From Laspinema sp963821735 (GTDB lineage Bacteria > Cyanobacteriota > Cyanobacteriia > Cyanobacteriales > Laspinemataceae): a DNA stretch of 64,000 nucleotides. How positions within the stretch are numbered: the first letter of the stretch is position 1; each line of letters begins with the position of its first letter. The notes beneath the pieces are model-generated. The model was not told where the DNA came from and made no database searches. It saw only the letters and a list, made by a program, of their open reading frames with translations. Location of the stretch: NCBI GenBank assembly GCA_963821735.1, contig CAWGFK010000070.1, positions 620,001 to 684,000 on the forward strand, given 5' to 3'. The position numbers and the translations under genes are program-made. Positions 18,694 to 28,735 of this stretch are shown here, one piece after another.

Positions 18694-20211
18694 ATGAAAG
18701 AACCACTAGACCATCATTTGGACTCACAAGAAATTACTCCCTATTTTTCGCAAAAAAACTATCCGATTACAATTTTGCTAATCGATGATAGCCCGTTAGT
18801 GGGAGAGTTTTTAAGGCGAACAGTTGAGTCCGAGACAGATATTAAGTTTTGTTACTGTAGCGATCCCGTTCGGGCAATTCCGATGGCAATTGAATGTTTG
18901 CCTACCGTAATTTTACTGGATTTAGTCATGCCCGAAATTGATGGATTAATGGTACTCCGCTTTTTGAGGGCGAATCCCCAAACTCGGGAAATTCCAGTAT
19001 TGGTACTCTCTACGAAGGAAGAAGTCAGTCTCAAGGGAGAAGCATTTGCAGCAGGTGCCAGTGACTACTTAATCAAATTTCCGGATCCCATCGAGTTGAT
19101 TGCCCGGATCCGCTATCATTCCAAAGCTTATATTAATTTTTTAAAACAGCAGGAAGCCTATAGGGAACTGCAATTGATGCATGAAAGTTTAGAACAGCGA
19201 GTCGAGGAACGCACGAAAGAACTCCGGCAAACAGTAGAAAACCTTCAAAATACCCAAACTCAACTGATTCATGCCGAAAAAATGTCGGCCCTTGGGCAGT
19301 TGGTGGCTGGAATTGCCCATGAAATCAATAATCCCCTGCAATTTATTGCGGGTAATATTACTCATGCTCGCCAATATACTCAGGATTTATTAGACCTGGT
19401 GGAACTGTACCAAAAGTCAAATCCAGACCCGACTCCCGAGGTTAAAGGGTTTACTCAGGAGATAGATTGGGAGTTTATTTGTGAAGATTTACCGAATTTG
19501 ATGTCATCTCTGCAAGTGGGGGTCGATCGCATCCAAGAAATTTCTAATGATATGAGGAATTTTTCCCGGATGGACCAGGGGCGAAGAATTCAGGTGGATA
19601 TTCATCAAGGGATTGAGAGTAGTTTAGTGATTTTACAGCATCGGCTAAAAACGAATAAAATTCAAGTCGTCAAAGATTATGGGAATGTGCCGGAAATAGA
19701 ATGCTGTATTGGACAACTCAATCAAGTCTTTATTAATCTGCTGGGAAATGCGATCGATGCCTTGGAACTTGGGAATTCCTCTGGATCTGAAAGTGGGGAA
19801 ATCTGTGGGCGATCGCCCCAGGTCAGTCGGACCCCTCGGGTCCCCACGATTTCGATTCATACCGAACTCCAAAATGATTCCCTGGTCATCCAAATCACTG
19901 ATAATGGTCCAGGGATTCCCAGGGAGATTCAGGACCGACTATTTGAACCCTTTTTCACCACCAAACCGATGGGTAAAGGGACGGGACTGGGATTGTCAAT
20001 TAGCTATCAAATTATTGTCGAGAAGCATCAAGGGTCGTTTACCTGTAGCTCAATCTTGGGACAGGGAACGGAGTTTAAAATTGTCCTGCCTTTACGTCGG
20101 GATACCACTGTCGGAGGGGGAGAGGCGGAATCAGAATCAGCAACCCTTGTGTTACAAGGGGAGAACCGGAACCCGCCAACTTCTGCCTTACAACAGTGGG
20201 CGACTGCGTGA
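18694..20211 (+). CDS. Receiver-histidine kinase hybrid (505 aa)
   Basis: A soluble two-component protein. Residues about 25-145 are a receiver domain with the acidic pocket LLIDDS, phosphoacceptor Asp in ILLDLVMPEIDG, and Lys in LIKFPDP. A coiled-coil linker (LEQRVEERTKELRQTVENLQ) leads to the kinase core with the phospho-His motif GIAHEINNPLQF (about residue 210). An ATPase domain follows, with N box NLLGNAIDAL, G1 DNGPGIP and G2 GKGTGLGLS. It has no sensor or membrane domain, so the input probably comes through the receiver. It converges on a second hybrid kinase whose N-terminal receiver is clearly paralogous. Confidence 0.9.
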   Translation: MKEPLDHHLDSQEITPYFSQKNYPITILLIDDSPLVGEFLRRTVESETDIKFCYCSDPVRAIPMAIECLPTVILLDLVMPEIDGLMVLRFLRANPQTREIPVLVLSTKEEVSLKGEAFAAGASDYLIKFPDPIELIARIRYHSKAYINFLKQQEAYRELQLMHESLEQRVEERTKELRQTVENLQNTQTQLIHAEKMSALGQLVAGIAHEINNPLQFIAGNITHARQYTQDLLDLVELYQKSNPDPTPEVKGFTQEIDWEFICEDLPNLMSSLQVGVDRIQEISNDMRNFSRMDQGRRIQVDIHQGIESSLVILQHRLKTNKIQVVKDYGNVPEIECCIGQLNQVFINLLGNAIDALELGNSSGSESGEICGRSPQVSRTPRVPTISIHTELQNDSLVIQITDNGPGIPREIQDRLFEPFFTTKPMGKGTGLGLSISYQIIVEKHQGSFTCSSILGQGTEFKIVLPLRRDTTVGGGEAESESATLVLQGENRNPPTSALQQWATA

Positions 20212-20249
20212 ACTAAAAATGGGATATTTTTTCCGGAAAAGGGCAATCA

Positions 20250-23201
20250 TCACGTCAGTTCCGTTTCAATAAATACATCCACCGCATCGAGGAGTTCGCG
20301 AAACGAGTCTAAGAGTTCAGTGGAACCCTCCAGACTTTGTTGGGAGGCCATTTCTTCCAGTTCCTTGGCGCGATCGGAGAGTATGGGAACCCCCATATTT
20401 GCGGCAGAACCTTTGAGACGGTGGGCGAAATGCTTCACCTGAGAATAGTCTTGGGAGGCGATCGCCCGTTCTAACGGCTGTAAATCTTGGGAGGCGGTTT
20501 CCAGAAACATTTGCAGCAGTTGCCGTTTGACCGAGATTTTACCCCGAGAGATTTTTTCCAGGCGATCGCGATCGATGGGGAGGGTAAAATCCGGGGAGTC
20601 GATTTCCGAACCCTTACCATTTCCGGTAGAGGAATAGATTGAATTCACAGAGACGAGAGCACCGGATTCCGCCAATTCTGAGTCTGTCGCCCCAAGGGAA
20701 TGACTCACTGGACTCAGAGGAATTTTCTGCTCCCATCGCTGCACGATTCGGGCTAAATCCTCTTCATCCACGGGTTTGCTCAAATAGTCATCCATGCCGG
20801 AAGCTAAACATTTCTCGCGATCGGCTTTCATGGCATGGGCAGTCAAGGCAATCACAACCGTGCGACTTTGATTCCCCTCCCGCCGCCGTAATTCCTGAGT
20901 TGCTGTATAACCATCCATCAAGGGCATCTGGCAATCCATCAAGACGATATCGTAATCTTGGGCTTCTAGGCACTTCAGTGCTTCGAGACCATTCGCCACA
21001 CAGTCTGCCTGGTAGCCGAGGGTTTCAAGCTGAGAAAGTATAACGGTTTGATTGATTAAGTGATCTTCTACCACCAAAATTTTCAGGTCTTTTTTGCCAC
21101 CTGAGATAGAGCGATCGCCCGTTTTTTCTAAGGAATCCCACTCTATTGCTTCTGGAGATTCCCCTGTGGTTTTCCGACGACCATTGGCCAGCTGAAATTG
21201 CAGGGTAAACCAAAAAGTTGAACCCTGATTAACTTCACTGGTGACACCAATTTCCCCTTGCATAATCGAGACCAATTGCTCACAAATCGCTAGTCCTAAG
21301 CCCGTTCCGCCATACTGACGACTGGTGGAAGGATCGACTTGGGAGAAAGATTGAAACAGTTTAGCTTGGGCTTCCGGGGGAATTCCGATTCCCGTATCGG
21401 TGACTTGAAAATAAACCTGCGTCTTGCGGTTGGTTTTTCCATCGAGTTTAGCTTTTAGGGAAATAGAACCGGAGGGGGTGAATTTAATCGCATTACTGAC
21501 TAAATTGAGTAAAATTTGGCGCAACCGGCTGGGGTCACCCCGCACAAATCGAGGCAGATTTTCCTCACAATGCAGTTTTAAGATGAGGCCCTGGTCTTCT
21601 GCTTGGGGTTTAAATAAGTTCACCACATCTTGCAGACATTCATATAAGTCAAAGTCCAAGGTTTCTAAGTGCATTTCTCCGGCTTCAAGTTTGGAGAAAT
21701 CGAGGATATCGTTAATAATTCCCAGTAAATGTTTGGCAGAAATCCGAATGGTTTCCGCATATTCCTGCTGTTTGGGAGTGAGTTTTGTATGCAGCATCAG
21801 CCCCGCCATTCCGAGAACGCCATGCATAGGCGTGCGGATTTCATGGCTCATATTGGCGAGAAATTGTGATTTGGCTTGGGCTGCTTCTAGGGCTGCTTCG
21901 CGAGTTTGGATCAATTCATCCACGCGATCGGCCACGATAATCACCCCCCCGATCGCCTCCCCATCTTCTGTTCCATTGAGGGGATTGACGTACCAAGGCT
22001 GAACCGCCCATCGAAAGTATAAAATAGAACCATCCGCCCGCTCCCATTTATCTTCCGTGCGAGAAATAAATTTTCCTTGTAATCCCTGTTGATGGATTTC
22101 TTTCCAGTCTTCTTTGATATCGGGAAAGATATCATAGTAACTGCAACCCAAAAGACTTTGGGAGACTAAATTATGATCCGTGAGCCATTGGTTACTGTAG
22201 GCGAGAAAGCGCATTTCCGTATCAAACATCGCCATCGCGATCGGGGCATTTTTAATAAATTGCCGGAGTTGCTGATATTCTTGTTCTTGCGCGATTTCGG
22301 CTTGTTTGCGTTCGGTAATATCAATGCCAATTCCCCATCCAGCCCAACTGGCGATCGGGAAGCGTGAGCTAATATTAGACCAAGCCACGGTCTTGATCAC
22401 ACCATCTTTACAGGTGATTTGCCATTCCCGGGCGCGTCCATGATTGCGCGCTTTATTCACCTCCTCAATAATGGCATCCCGTAGGGTATTCACCGACGGC
22501 ACAGGCTGGACAATCGGCGAGGTAGAGGGTGCACTTAACTCGCTCGATCTCCCACTCCCTGAAGCGTGATCCGAGAACAGGTGTTTAGCTTGGGGATTGC
22601 CAATAATTTCCTCAGCCGAATAGCCCGTGACTCTTTCACACTCACGGTTCCAGACGATAATATTTCCCTCGACATCAAAGGCAGTCAACATCACCGGCAT
22701 ATTTTCCAGAACACCGCGCAGGCGCAGTTCACTTTCCTGGAGTGCCTGATACGCCTCATCCCGTTGCAAACGACTAATATAAGCTTGAGAATGGTAGCGA
22801 ATTCGAGCCAGAAGTTCGATGGGGTCGGGGAGTTTCACTAAATAGTCATTGGCACCGGCAGCAAATGCTTCAGCTTTGAGCTTGGCTTCTTCTTTCACCG
22901 ACAGGACAATCATGGGAATGTCCCGGGTGGCGGCATTGGCGCGAAAAAACCGCAGCAATAATAGCCCGTCCACATCCGGCATGACTAAATCTTGCAAAAT
23001 CACCGTGGGGGAAATTTCGGTAGCTTGTCGAACACCATCAAGAGGGTCCTGGCAGTAGTGAAAAATAATATCTTCTTCATCGGCAAGCATCCGACTGACT
23101 GCTTCACCAATGATCGGTTGATCGTCAATGAGCAAGACGGTAATCGGGTGTTGTGTCCAGGTCATGTTGGGACTGGTGGCTTTGGCATTCTGCCTGGTCA
23201 T
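20250..23201 (-). CDS. Multidomain hybrid sensor histidine kinase (REC-PAS-PAS-HK-REC-HPt)
   Basis: 983 residues. Order: N-terminal receiver (LLIDDQ, QDLVMPDVDG, LVKLPDP); PAS at about 150-290 (LENMPVMLTAFDVEGNIIVW); a second PAS at about 310-440; HisKA with LANMSHEIRTPMHGVLGM; ATPase with NLVSNAIKF, DTGIGIP and GTGLGLAI; a second receiver (VVEDHLINQ, DCQMPLMDG, SKPV); and a C-terminal HPt with the phospho-His in FAHRLKGSAANMG. It thus carries a complete internal phosphorelay. It is cytoplasmic, with no membrane segment. The ATG at 23201 is preferred to a TTG at 23216. It converges with the shorter kinase, leaving 38 bases between stops. Confidence 0.9.
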   Translation of the reverse strand: MTRQNAKATSPNMTWTQHPITVLLIDDQPIIGEAVSRMLADEEDIIFHYCQDPLDGVRQATEISPTVILQDLVMPDVDGLLLLRFFRANAATRDIPMIVLSVKEEAKLKAEAFAAGANDYLVKLPDPIELLARIRYHSQAYISRLQRDEAYQALQESELRLRGVLENMPVMLTAFDVEGNIIVWNRECERVTGYSAEEIIGNPQAKHLFSDHASGSGRSSELSAPSTSPIVQPVPSVNTLRDAIIEEVNKARNHGRAREWQITCKDGVIKTVAWSNISSRFPIASWAGWGIGIDITERKQAEIAQEQEYQQLRQFIKNAPIAMAMFDTEMRFLAYSNQWLTDHNLVSQSLLGCSYYDIFPDIKEDWKEIHQQGLQGKFISRTEDKWERADGSILYFRWAVQPWYVNPLNGTEDGEAIGGVIIVADRVDELIQTREAALEAAQAKSQFLANMSHEIRTPMHGVLGMAGLMLHTKLTPKQQEYAETIRISAKHLLGIINDILDFSKLEAGEMHLETLDFDLYECLQDVVNLFKPQAEDQGLILKLHCEENLPRFVRGDPSRLRQILLNLVSNAIKFTPSGSISLKAKLDGKTNRKTQVYFQVTDTGIGIPPEAQAKLFQSFSQVDPSTSRQYGGTGLGLAICEQLVSIMQGEIGVTSEVNQGSTFWFTLQFQLANGRRKTTGESPEAIEWDSLEKTGDRSISGGKKDLKILVVEDHLINQTVILSQLETLGYQADCVANGLEALKCLEAQDYDIVLMDCQMPLMDGYTATQELRRREGNQSRTVVIALTAHAMKADREKCLASGMDDYLSKPVDEEDLARIVQRWEQKIPLSPVSHSLGATDSELAESGALVSVNSIYSSTGNGKGSEIDSPDFTLPIDRDRLEKISRGKISVKRQLLQMFLETASQDLQPLERAIASQDYSQVKHFAHRLKGSAANMGVPILSDRAKELEEMASQQSLEGSTELLDSFRELLDAVDVFIETELT

Positions 23202-23815
23202 AGTCCTGCAGCTCAAAGACTGAATGGGTAGAGATCGGTGGCAGGTTCAGAAGAGGGCTTTGCCCAAACTGAACCAATCAGCAGTAAACAGTGTCAGATT
23301 CTTGTGGAATTAGGGATGATTCCTCCGTTGAATCAAGTTAGAGTGAATGGGCTAATCCTGGGGATTGGAAATCGCCCATCGGGAATGAATCAGGGCGATC
23401 GCTCCTGGGTAGGTCAGCATCGGCTTCTCCCCTATTATCCTCAATTGTGGGGGTTTCAGCTACCTTATAGGAGACTGACACTCTACCATTAGGGGGACCG
23501 CAGTTGGCGCTTTTAGCTCTCTTTTAGCTCTTGAGAACCCGCAAAAGCCAATACTTTAAGGGTAGCAGGATCAGATCGTGGTGGCGTGACTTTTAACCCG
23601 CAATGCGCCGAATCAGAACCTCTGTCCAGAATGGGGAGTTATCCGACTAGGACCGAAGCTCTAGGGAAGGGCCTTTTATCCTGTTCATCGACTTTATCCG
23701 GGGAAAGAGCGATCGCCATCCCTGTCTTCTGGCAATCTAGGCGATCGGCACAGACGCAAACCAGGGTTTATAATTCGGTTGCTCTAGGCTACTCAACGTT
23801 TAGTAAATTATAGGG
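23202..23815. other. Divergent spacer between hybrid kinase and SDR gene
   Basis: Two HIP1 sites, a TTTTAGCTCTCTTTTAGCTCTTGAG direct repeat (10-bp unit twice) near 23511-23536, and no supported gene. It should hold promoters for both flanking genes. Confidence 0.4.
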
Positions 23816-24610
23816 ATGAGCATGGAAACTGCTTTAATTACGGGAGCATCTTCTGGAATTGGTGCGGCATTTGCCCGAGAACTGGCTCGTCGTCATTATA
23901 ATTTGATTCTCGTGGCGCGATCGCAAGAGCAACTCAATACCCTCGCCCAAGAACTCCGAAACCAGTATCCCATTCAAGTTGAAGTCATCGTACAAGACCT
24001 CGGACAACTCCAGGCGGCTACCCAGGTTTATCAAACCATCAAAGACCGAGGTTTGACCGTTGATTTACTGATTAATAATGCGGGATGTGGAGACTACGGA
24101 CCCTTTGCCAGTCGCAGCCGCACTCGTCAGTTAGAGATGATTCACCTCAATATAGCAGCCCTCGTCGAACTGACTCATTGTGTCTTACCCGAAATGCAAC
24201 AGCGGCGATCGGGCAGCATCATTAATGTTGCTTCCATTGCCGGATTTCAACCCATCCCCTATATGTCCGTTTATGCCGCTTCCAAAGCATTTGTTCTCAG
24301 CTTTAGCGAATCCCTCTGGGCCGAAAATCGCGACTTCAACCTCCGCATTCAAGCCCTTTGTCCCGGCCCAACTTACAGCAACTTTTTCCAAAAAGCTGGG
24401 TTTCCTGACCCCCTCCAAAACACCGATAAACGGGTGACTATTATCCCCCCCGAACAAGTCGTTCAAGACTCCCTACGCGGCCTAGAAAAAAATCAGCCCG
24501 TTGTAGTAACCGGAACCTTTAAAGCTCACATCATTGTTAATCTCCCCCGCTTTTTCCCCCGCCCAGTCTGGGTCAATTTCATGGGCAAAATGTTTAAAGG
24601 AGGGGAGTGA
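23816..24610 (+). CDS. SDR family NAD(P)-dependent oxidoreductase (DltE/YqjQ-like)
   Basis: 264-residue classical short-chain dehydrogenase: cofactor motif TGASSGIG near the N terminus, NNAG at about residue 86, catalytic Ser in NVASIAG and YAASK. The C-terminal part is basic and hydrophobic (FPRPVWVNFMGKMFK), as in membrane-associated lipid-metabolising SDRs. The substrate is unknown. A second ATG at 23822 has AGGGATGAGC before it and could be the true start. It is unrelated in subgroup to the SDR at 2525-3385. Confidence 0.85.
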   Translation: MSMETALITGASSGIGAAFARELARRHYNLILVARSQEQLNTLAQELRNQYPIQVEVIVQDLGQLQAATQVYQTIKDRGLTVDLLINNAGCGDYGPFASRSRTRQLEMIHLNIAALVELTHCVLPEMQQRRSGSIINVASIAGFQPIPYMSVYAASKAFVLSFSESLWAENRDFNLRIQALCPGPTYSNFFQKAGFPDPLQNTDKRVTIIPPEQVVQDSLRGLEKNQPVVVTGTFKAHIIVNLPRFFPRPVWVNFMGKMFKGGE

Positions 24611-24636
24611 GGGGAGATGGGGAGGATGGGGGAGAT

Positions 24637-24701
24637 GTTCGTAGTAACGACTTCAGTCGTTCTCTTTCTTCGTTCGTAGTAACGACTTCAGTCGTTCTCT
24701 T
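24637..24701. repeat. GTTCGTAGTAACGACTTCAG repeat, two tandem copies
   Basis: Two direct copies, at 24637 and 24672, share GTTCGTAGTAACGACTTCAG plus TCGTTCTCT. They follow a GGGGAGATG-type polypurine run at 24610-24636, the same pairing of sequences seen near 42090. This is a dispersed palindrome-forming repeat (AACGACTTCAGTCGTT). Confidence 0.7.
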
Positions 24702-24725
24702 CACTCCACCCAATCATCCCCACAT

Positions 24726-27700
24726 TTATCCATTCCCCACAATCACTACCGTCCCTTGTGCACCATCAATCCGAACTCGCTGACCATCGTGAAGGCGAGA
24801 AGTTGCATCCGTAACATCCATCACCGCAGGAATTCCATACTCACGAGCCACGATCGCCCCGTGGGAGAGTTGACCTCCCACCTCCGAAATCAACCCCCCA
24901 GCGCGGGCTAATACAGCAGACCAACCCGCATCGGTGTAAGCAACAACGAGAATCGTTTCCTTATCAATCGGGCTGATTTCTTGTAAATTGCGAAGCACTT
25001 TGACTCGACCTTCCACCACCCCTGCACTTGCACCAATCCCCCGCAATCCTTGAGACATATCCACGACGGTGCGGGTTACACTCGAAGGCAGGGCCGGTGT
25101 ATTTCCATAAACCACCGCAGGCACAGATTTCAGTTTCTTATTCCGGGCAAAGTCATCCCGTCGATGAGCAATTAATTCCCGGATTCTAGGTCTTAATTCC
25201 CGACTTGAGCCTTCGATTAATTGCCGAATTTCCCCAAACTCTAAAAAGAAAATATCCCCCGGTTCAGCGATTATTTCAGTTTCTATAAACTGCTGCTCTA
25301 ATGCTAAAAAACTCCAGCGTAAATGGGCCAATAACTTGTTATAAATCATCGCTACCCGACCCTTTAAGTCGAGACGACTTTGAACAATTTGGGCTTTGAT
25401 GCGTTGGGATGTGGGTTTGTTTGCCAGAGGAACAGGTTGAAACAACTGCTGAGTAAACAGTTGGCGCACAGGACGGGGGTCTTCTTTCCAAGTGGGAACG
25501 GCGATATCCGTGGCAACATCGCTCAAATAGCCATAGCGGTTGAGAAACTCATCAAATTGGTCAAAAATTGCTTGTCCTTCAGGCATTTCAGCCAGGACGG
25601 CAAACAGTTGAGAACAATCTCCGGTTTTATCACCGGGAAGGCTAATTTCATCCAAGTCCGGCAGGACCAAGAGGGCGGCATTGGCAATTTCTTGGAGGGC
25701 CTGGACTGCCGAGATTTCGGGAGTTTTTCCATAATCCAGTTCGCGATCGCCCACTTTGAGCATTCCCTTTCTCAAGGCAAAACTCAGGGGGGACAAAATA
25801 TTGTAATAGGTGAGCGTTTCTAACAACTCCAAAATCTCATCGATCCGGTGCAGCAGGGATTGGGGAGTTAAGGAAGAATCGCCCAATCCCGATCCCTTGT
25901 CATCGGAAACGGAAAGGGCTTCCTGAGATTCCAATGCCGCCAAGGCGGGGGCCAAACGCCTCTGTTCTAGGTCATCAAAATTAAATCCCAGGCGGATTTC
26001 TCGCCGCAGCAAGCGCAGTAATCCGGGCAGGGAAATCAGGGTCGAGGTTAAGGGCGGTTTGCTGAAGGGCGCACCTCGGGTCAAAAATTCCAGACTTTCT
26101 GGGGGTAACCCCATCCGCAGAAAGATTTCCCCCAGTAAGGAGGCATTAAAGTAGGCATGAGAAAAATGCAGGGTAGCAGTTTGCAGAAAATCCAGATGAC
26201 GGGCGCGTTTGCCTAAGACGAGACTAAACAGTTTCCCCCAGACGCCACAGGTGAGGGGACGATTTAAGGACCAGGTGAGGGGACGAATGGTGCCGGGGAT
26301 GACTTCAGCAGCGATTTTGCGGGTCCATAAGGGTAGCAGGGTGGTGATGGGACGCGCCTGTAATAGCCAGAGTGATTCCCCATCGTAGGTCCATTCGATG
26401 TCTTGGGGAATGCCGTGGTAGTGGTTTTCCAGATGGCGGACGAGATAGGCGACTTGTTGCAGCAATCGCCGGGGGACATCGCCGGTGCCTTCGAGGGGGA
26501 GTTGTTGGTCCTCGGGGAGTTTCCAGCTTGCGCTGGCATCCACATCGGCAGCGGAGATAAAGACTTGGTAACGTTCTGGGGTGACTTGTCCGGAGACGAC
26601 TCGGGAACAGTCTCCGGGGAGGGCTTCGATCGCCACAAAATCCCCTTGTCCAGCGATGGGGTCCCGACTAAAGGCAACACCGGAAAACACCCCGGGAATT
26701 TGGGGTTGAATCAGAACTGCCATTGCGTCTCGTGGCGCTTGACGACGATTGCCCGATCGCATTTTAGGACTAGAATCCTGACGATATTGAGCCGCATTGG
26801 GGCGATCGTAGGAGGTTAAGCAGCGAGTAATCGCTTCGCTTAAACTGGGGCGCGAGATGACGTTAGCAATAGACAGATATTGACCCGCAGCGGAGGCGGT
26901 TTCGCTATCTTCGCCAATGGCGGAGGACCGGACAATTAAGGGAGAGTCTGGCGAGGGGTCAAGATGAGCAATCAAGGGGGATGGGTCATCCCCGGGAGGG
27001 AGGACCCATCCCGGGGGAACGGGATAGCCGGACTGTTTGAGGGCCGCTAATGTAGCGGCTTTTGCGCCGACTTTTGCGGCATCGAGTTGCTTGTCCAAAG
27101 AAACCAAGGCGCGATCGCCTCGGAAAAAGCGAAACATCTTCTGAGATTGTTCATGACTGTTGGTGGCAGGCAAATCTAAATCGTCAGGCATTTTTTGGTA
27201 AATCCAGTAGAGTATTACCCCCAGGGCGATCGCCGCTGCGATTCGTTCGACTTGCTGGGAGTGCAAGGCAGCGGTAATCAATGGCAGGAGGACCAACACT
27301 AAGGTCCGTCCCTGCTGACGCTCTCGCACCAGAGTAAAACTAATCCCCCCAATCAAAAAAATCAACCCCGAGGCAGTCGGATCATGGACGACAAATCCCC
27401 AAACCACATTGGTGGTCCCGGCCCCTCGTCCTTTCCAATACCGCCCCATCACTAAGGCAATCAAGGAAATTAATTCCCACTCTGGATTCTGGGGAAAAAA
27501 CTGCCTTGCCAGCAATACGGCTAAAATTCCTTTTGATGCCTCGGATATCACCGCCAGGATACCGGCAACTCGTCCTCCATGATAGAAGGCCGCAGAAACT
27601 CCTATATTGCCAGTTCCCACCCGACGCAAATTTTGGCCGGTGAGGGCCAGAGTGATCCAATCAATTAGGGGTAAGGCCCCTAAGATTGGACAGAGGATGA

Positions 27701-27737
27701 AAATCAGTAATGTACCCCAAACTTGCGTCAGCGTCAT
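24726..27737 (-). CDS. Fusion of PlsY-like acyltransferase with PEP-synthase-like kinase/swivel domains
   Basis: 1003 residues. Residues 1-200 are a membrane domain with five or so hydrophobic segments and PlsY-like motifs (GTGNIGVSAAF, SKGILAVLLA, KGRGAGTTNVVWG in the place of the usual GGKG loop). PlsY transfers an acyl group from acyl-phosphate to glycerol-3-phosphate. From about residue 225 comes a PEP/pyruvate-binding ATP-grasp domain (VGAKAATLAALKQSG, VRSSAIGEDS, QPQIPGVFSGVAFSRDP, DIEWTYDGESLWLLQARP). Then there is a poorly conserved middle. At about 955-985 lies a PEP-utilising swivel domain with the phospho-His in GGQLSHGAIVAREYGIPAV. The PEP-synthase C-terminal PEP-binding barrel is absent. 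Function unknown; a coupled phospho-transfer on a membrane lipid or saccharide is speculation. Confidence 0.82.
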   Translation of the reverse strand: MTLTQVWGTLLIFILCPILGALPLIDWITLALTGQNLRRVGTGNIGVSAAFYHGGRVAGILAVISEASKGILAVLLARQFFPQNPEWELISLIALVMGRYWKGRGAGTTNVVWGFVVHDPTASGLIFLIGGISFTLVRERQQGRTLVLVLLPLITAALHSQQVERIAAAIALGVILYWIYQKMPDDLDLPATNSHEQSQKMFRFFRGDRALVSLDKQLDAAKVGAKAATLAALKQSGYPVPPGWVLPPGDDPSPLIAHLDPSPDSPLIVRSSAIGEDSETASAAGQYLSIANVISRPSLSEAITRCLTSYDRPNAAQYRQDSSPKMRSGNRRQAPRDAMAVLIQPQIPGVFSGVAFSRDPIAGQGDFVAIEALPGDCSRVVSGQVTPERYQVFISAADVDASASWKLPEDQQLPLEGTGDVPRRLLQQVAYLVRHLENHYHGIPQDIEWTYDGESLWLLQARPITTLLPLWTRKIAAEVIPGTIRPLTWSLNRPLTCGVWGKLFSLVLGKRARHLDFLQTATLHFSHAYFNASLLGEIFLRMGLPPESLEFLTRGAPFSKPPLTSTLISLPGLLRLLRREIRLGFNFDDLEQRRLAPALAALESQEALSVSDDKGSGLGDSSLTPQSLLHRIDEILELLETLTYYNILSPLSFALRKGMLKVGDRELDYGKTPEISAVQALQEIANAALLVLPDLDEISLPGDKTGDCSQLFAVLAEMPEGQAIFDQFDEFLNRYGYLSDVATDIAVPTWKEDPRPVRQLFTQQLFQPVPLANKPTSQRIKAQIVQSRLDLKGRVAMIYNKLLAHLRWSFLALEQQFIETEIIAEPGDIFFLEFGEIRQLIEGSSRELRPRIRELIAHRRDDFARNKKLKSVPAVVYGNTPALPSSVTRTVVDMSQGLRGIGASAGVVEGRVKVLRNLQEISPIDKETILVVAYTDAGWSAVLARAGGLISEVGGQLSHGAIVAREYGIPAVMDVTDATSRLHDGQRVRIDGAQGTVVIVGNG

Positions 27738-27858
27738 GGAAAAACCAGCAATTGCGGCGATGAGGGATGACTCTTTAACAAATATCTAAGTATGCCGCAA
27801 AAATCAAAGTTCTGCTGAAAGGGGCCTTTATTCTTGGGGAAATGGGGTTTAATCCGGC

Positions 27859-27960
27859 AAAAACCCGCACCCTCAAGGGTGGGGCGTTTGCGGACAAAGC
27901 CCGCCTGCGCGGGCTAATACAAAAAAACCCGCACCCTGAAGGGTAGGGGTTTTTGTAGAC
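27859..27960. repeat. Dispersed palindromic repeat, family R (copy 3)
   Basis: AAAACCCGCACCCTCAAGGG, then GGACAAAGCCCGCCTGCGCG with its palindrome, then a second AAACCCGCACCCTGAAGGG half ending GTTTTTGTAGAC. It lies directly between two convergent-facing gene ends and may serve as a terminator of the CAP gene. Confidence 0.6.
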
Positions 27961-28526
27961 TATTCCCGTTCGTCATATCCATTGGCATAGACGATCGCAC
28001 ACATCTGCCGGTAAGTTTCATGAGGGCCACAGGCGACCCCAGTCCAGAGAAATTCGCCGTTGAAGATGTTCTTCCGGTGACCGCGACTGGGGACGCCATC
28101 ATCGATAATCAGTTGCATGACCACTTGTTCGGCGGTATCGGGACCATAACTAATGTTTTCGGCGGCCCCCCCGCGCCAGTGTCCATAACGGTTCATGCGG
28201 TCAAACGGGGTGCTGCGATCGCTGCCGGTATGTCCTGTTTCCCCTCGTGGCCCTTGGTCTGCGACTAAATCTGCTGCTGCTTGAGACATCCCTCGGGAGG
28301 GTCGCAAGGCGGGTTTAGGATCCATTGCGCGGAGGGCGCGAATGGCTTCATCAACGGCACTGATGCCTTCTTGGGTACGAATCGGAGTTTCTCCCGGGGG
28401 TTGAAAGAGTCTGCCATTGTAATAGTTTTTCAGGGTTTCGAGTTTGTTGGCATAGTCTCTGGGATTGGTCCGCGCTTGATTCATTTCCCGAATAATCTGT
28501 GCTTCTAATTGAGATAAATAGGGCAT
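27960..28526 (-). CDS. CAP (SCP/PR-1) domain protein
   Basis: 188 residues. A CAP fold with the opening helix IIREMNQARTNP, central HTGSDRSTPFDRMNRYG, the GGAAENISYG motif, and the SRGHRKNIFNGEF segment that supplies the second conserved His. These match bacterial CAP proteins such as YkwD, which are usually secreted. No signal peptide is seen here, so the protein would be cytoplasmic unless the true start lies upstream. AAGGAAA precedes the ATG. The biochemical role of bacterial CAP proteins is largely unknown. Confidence 0.85.
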   Translation of the reverse strand: MPYLSQLEAQIIREMNQARTNPRDYANKLETLKNYYNGRLFQPPGETPIRTQEGISAVDEAIRALRAMDPKPALRPSRGMSQAAADLVADQGPRGETGHTGSDRSTPFDRMNRYGHWRGGAAENISYGPDTAEQVVMQLIIDDGVPSRGHRKNIFNGEFLWTGVACGPHETYRQMCAIVYANGYDERE

Positions 28527-28735
28527 TAAGTTTCCTTGGGTGAGGAGGAGAGAAGGCCGGTTTTATTTTTTTTAGGGCAATTGATTTTGTATAGTTTGAT
28601 TGAGGTAATTTTTTAAGGATAGCACTGCCTCAAAGTGTGTCATCCCATCACTGGCGATCGCCAGTTCTCGGTTTGCGCTACAGTTAGGATGCAACTCTGT
28701 GCGACCCTGCCAATTTTGTTCGATAAAAACAGCCG

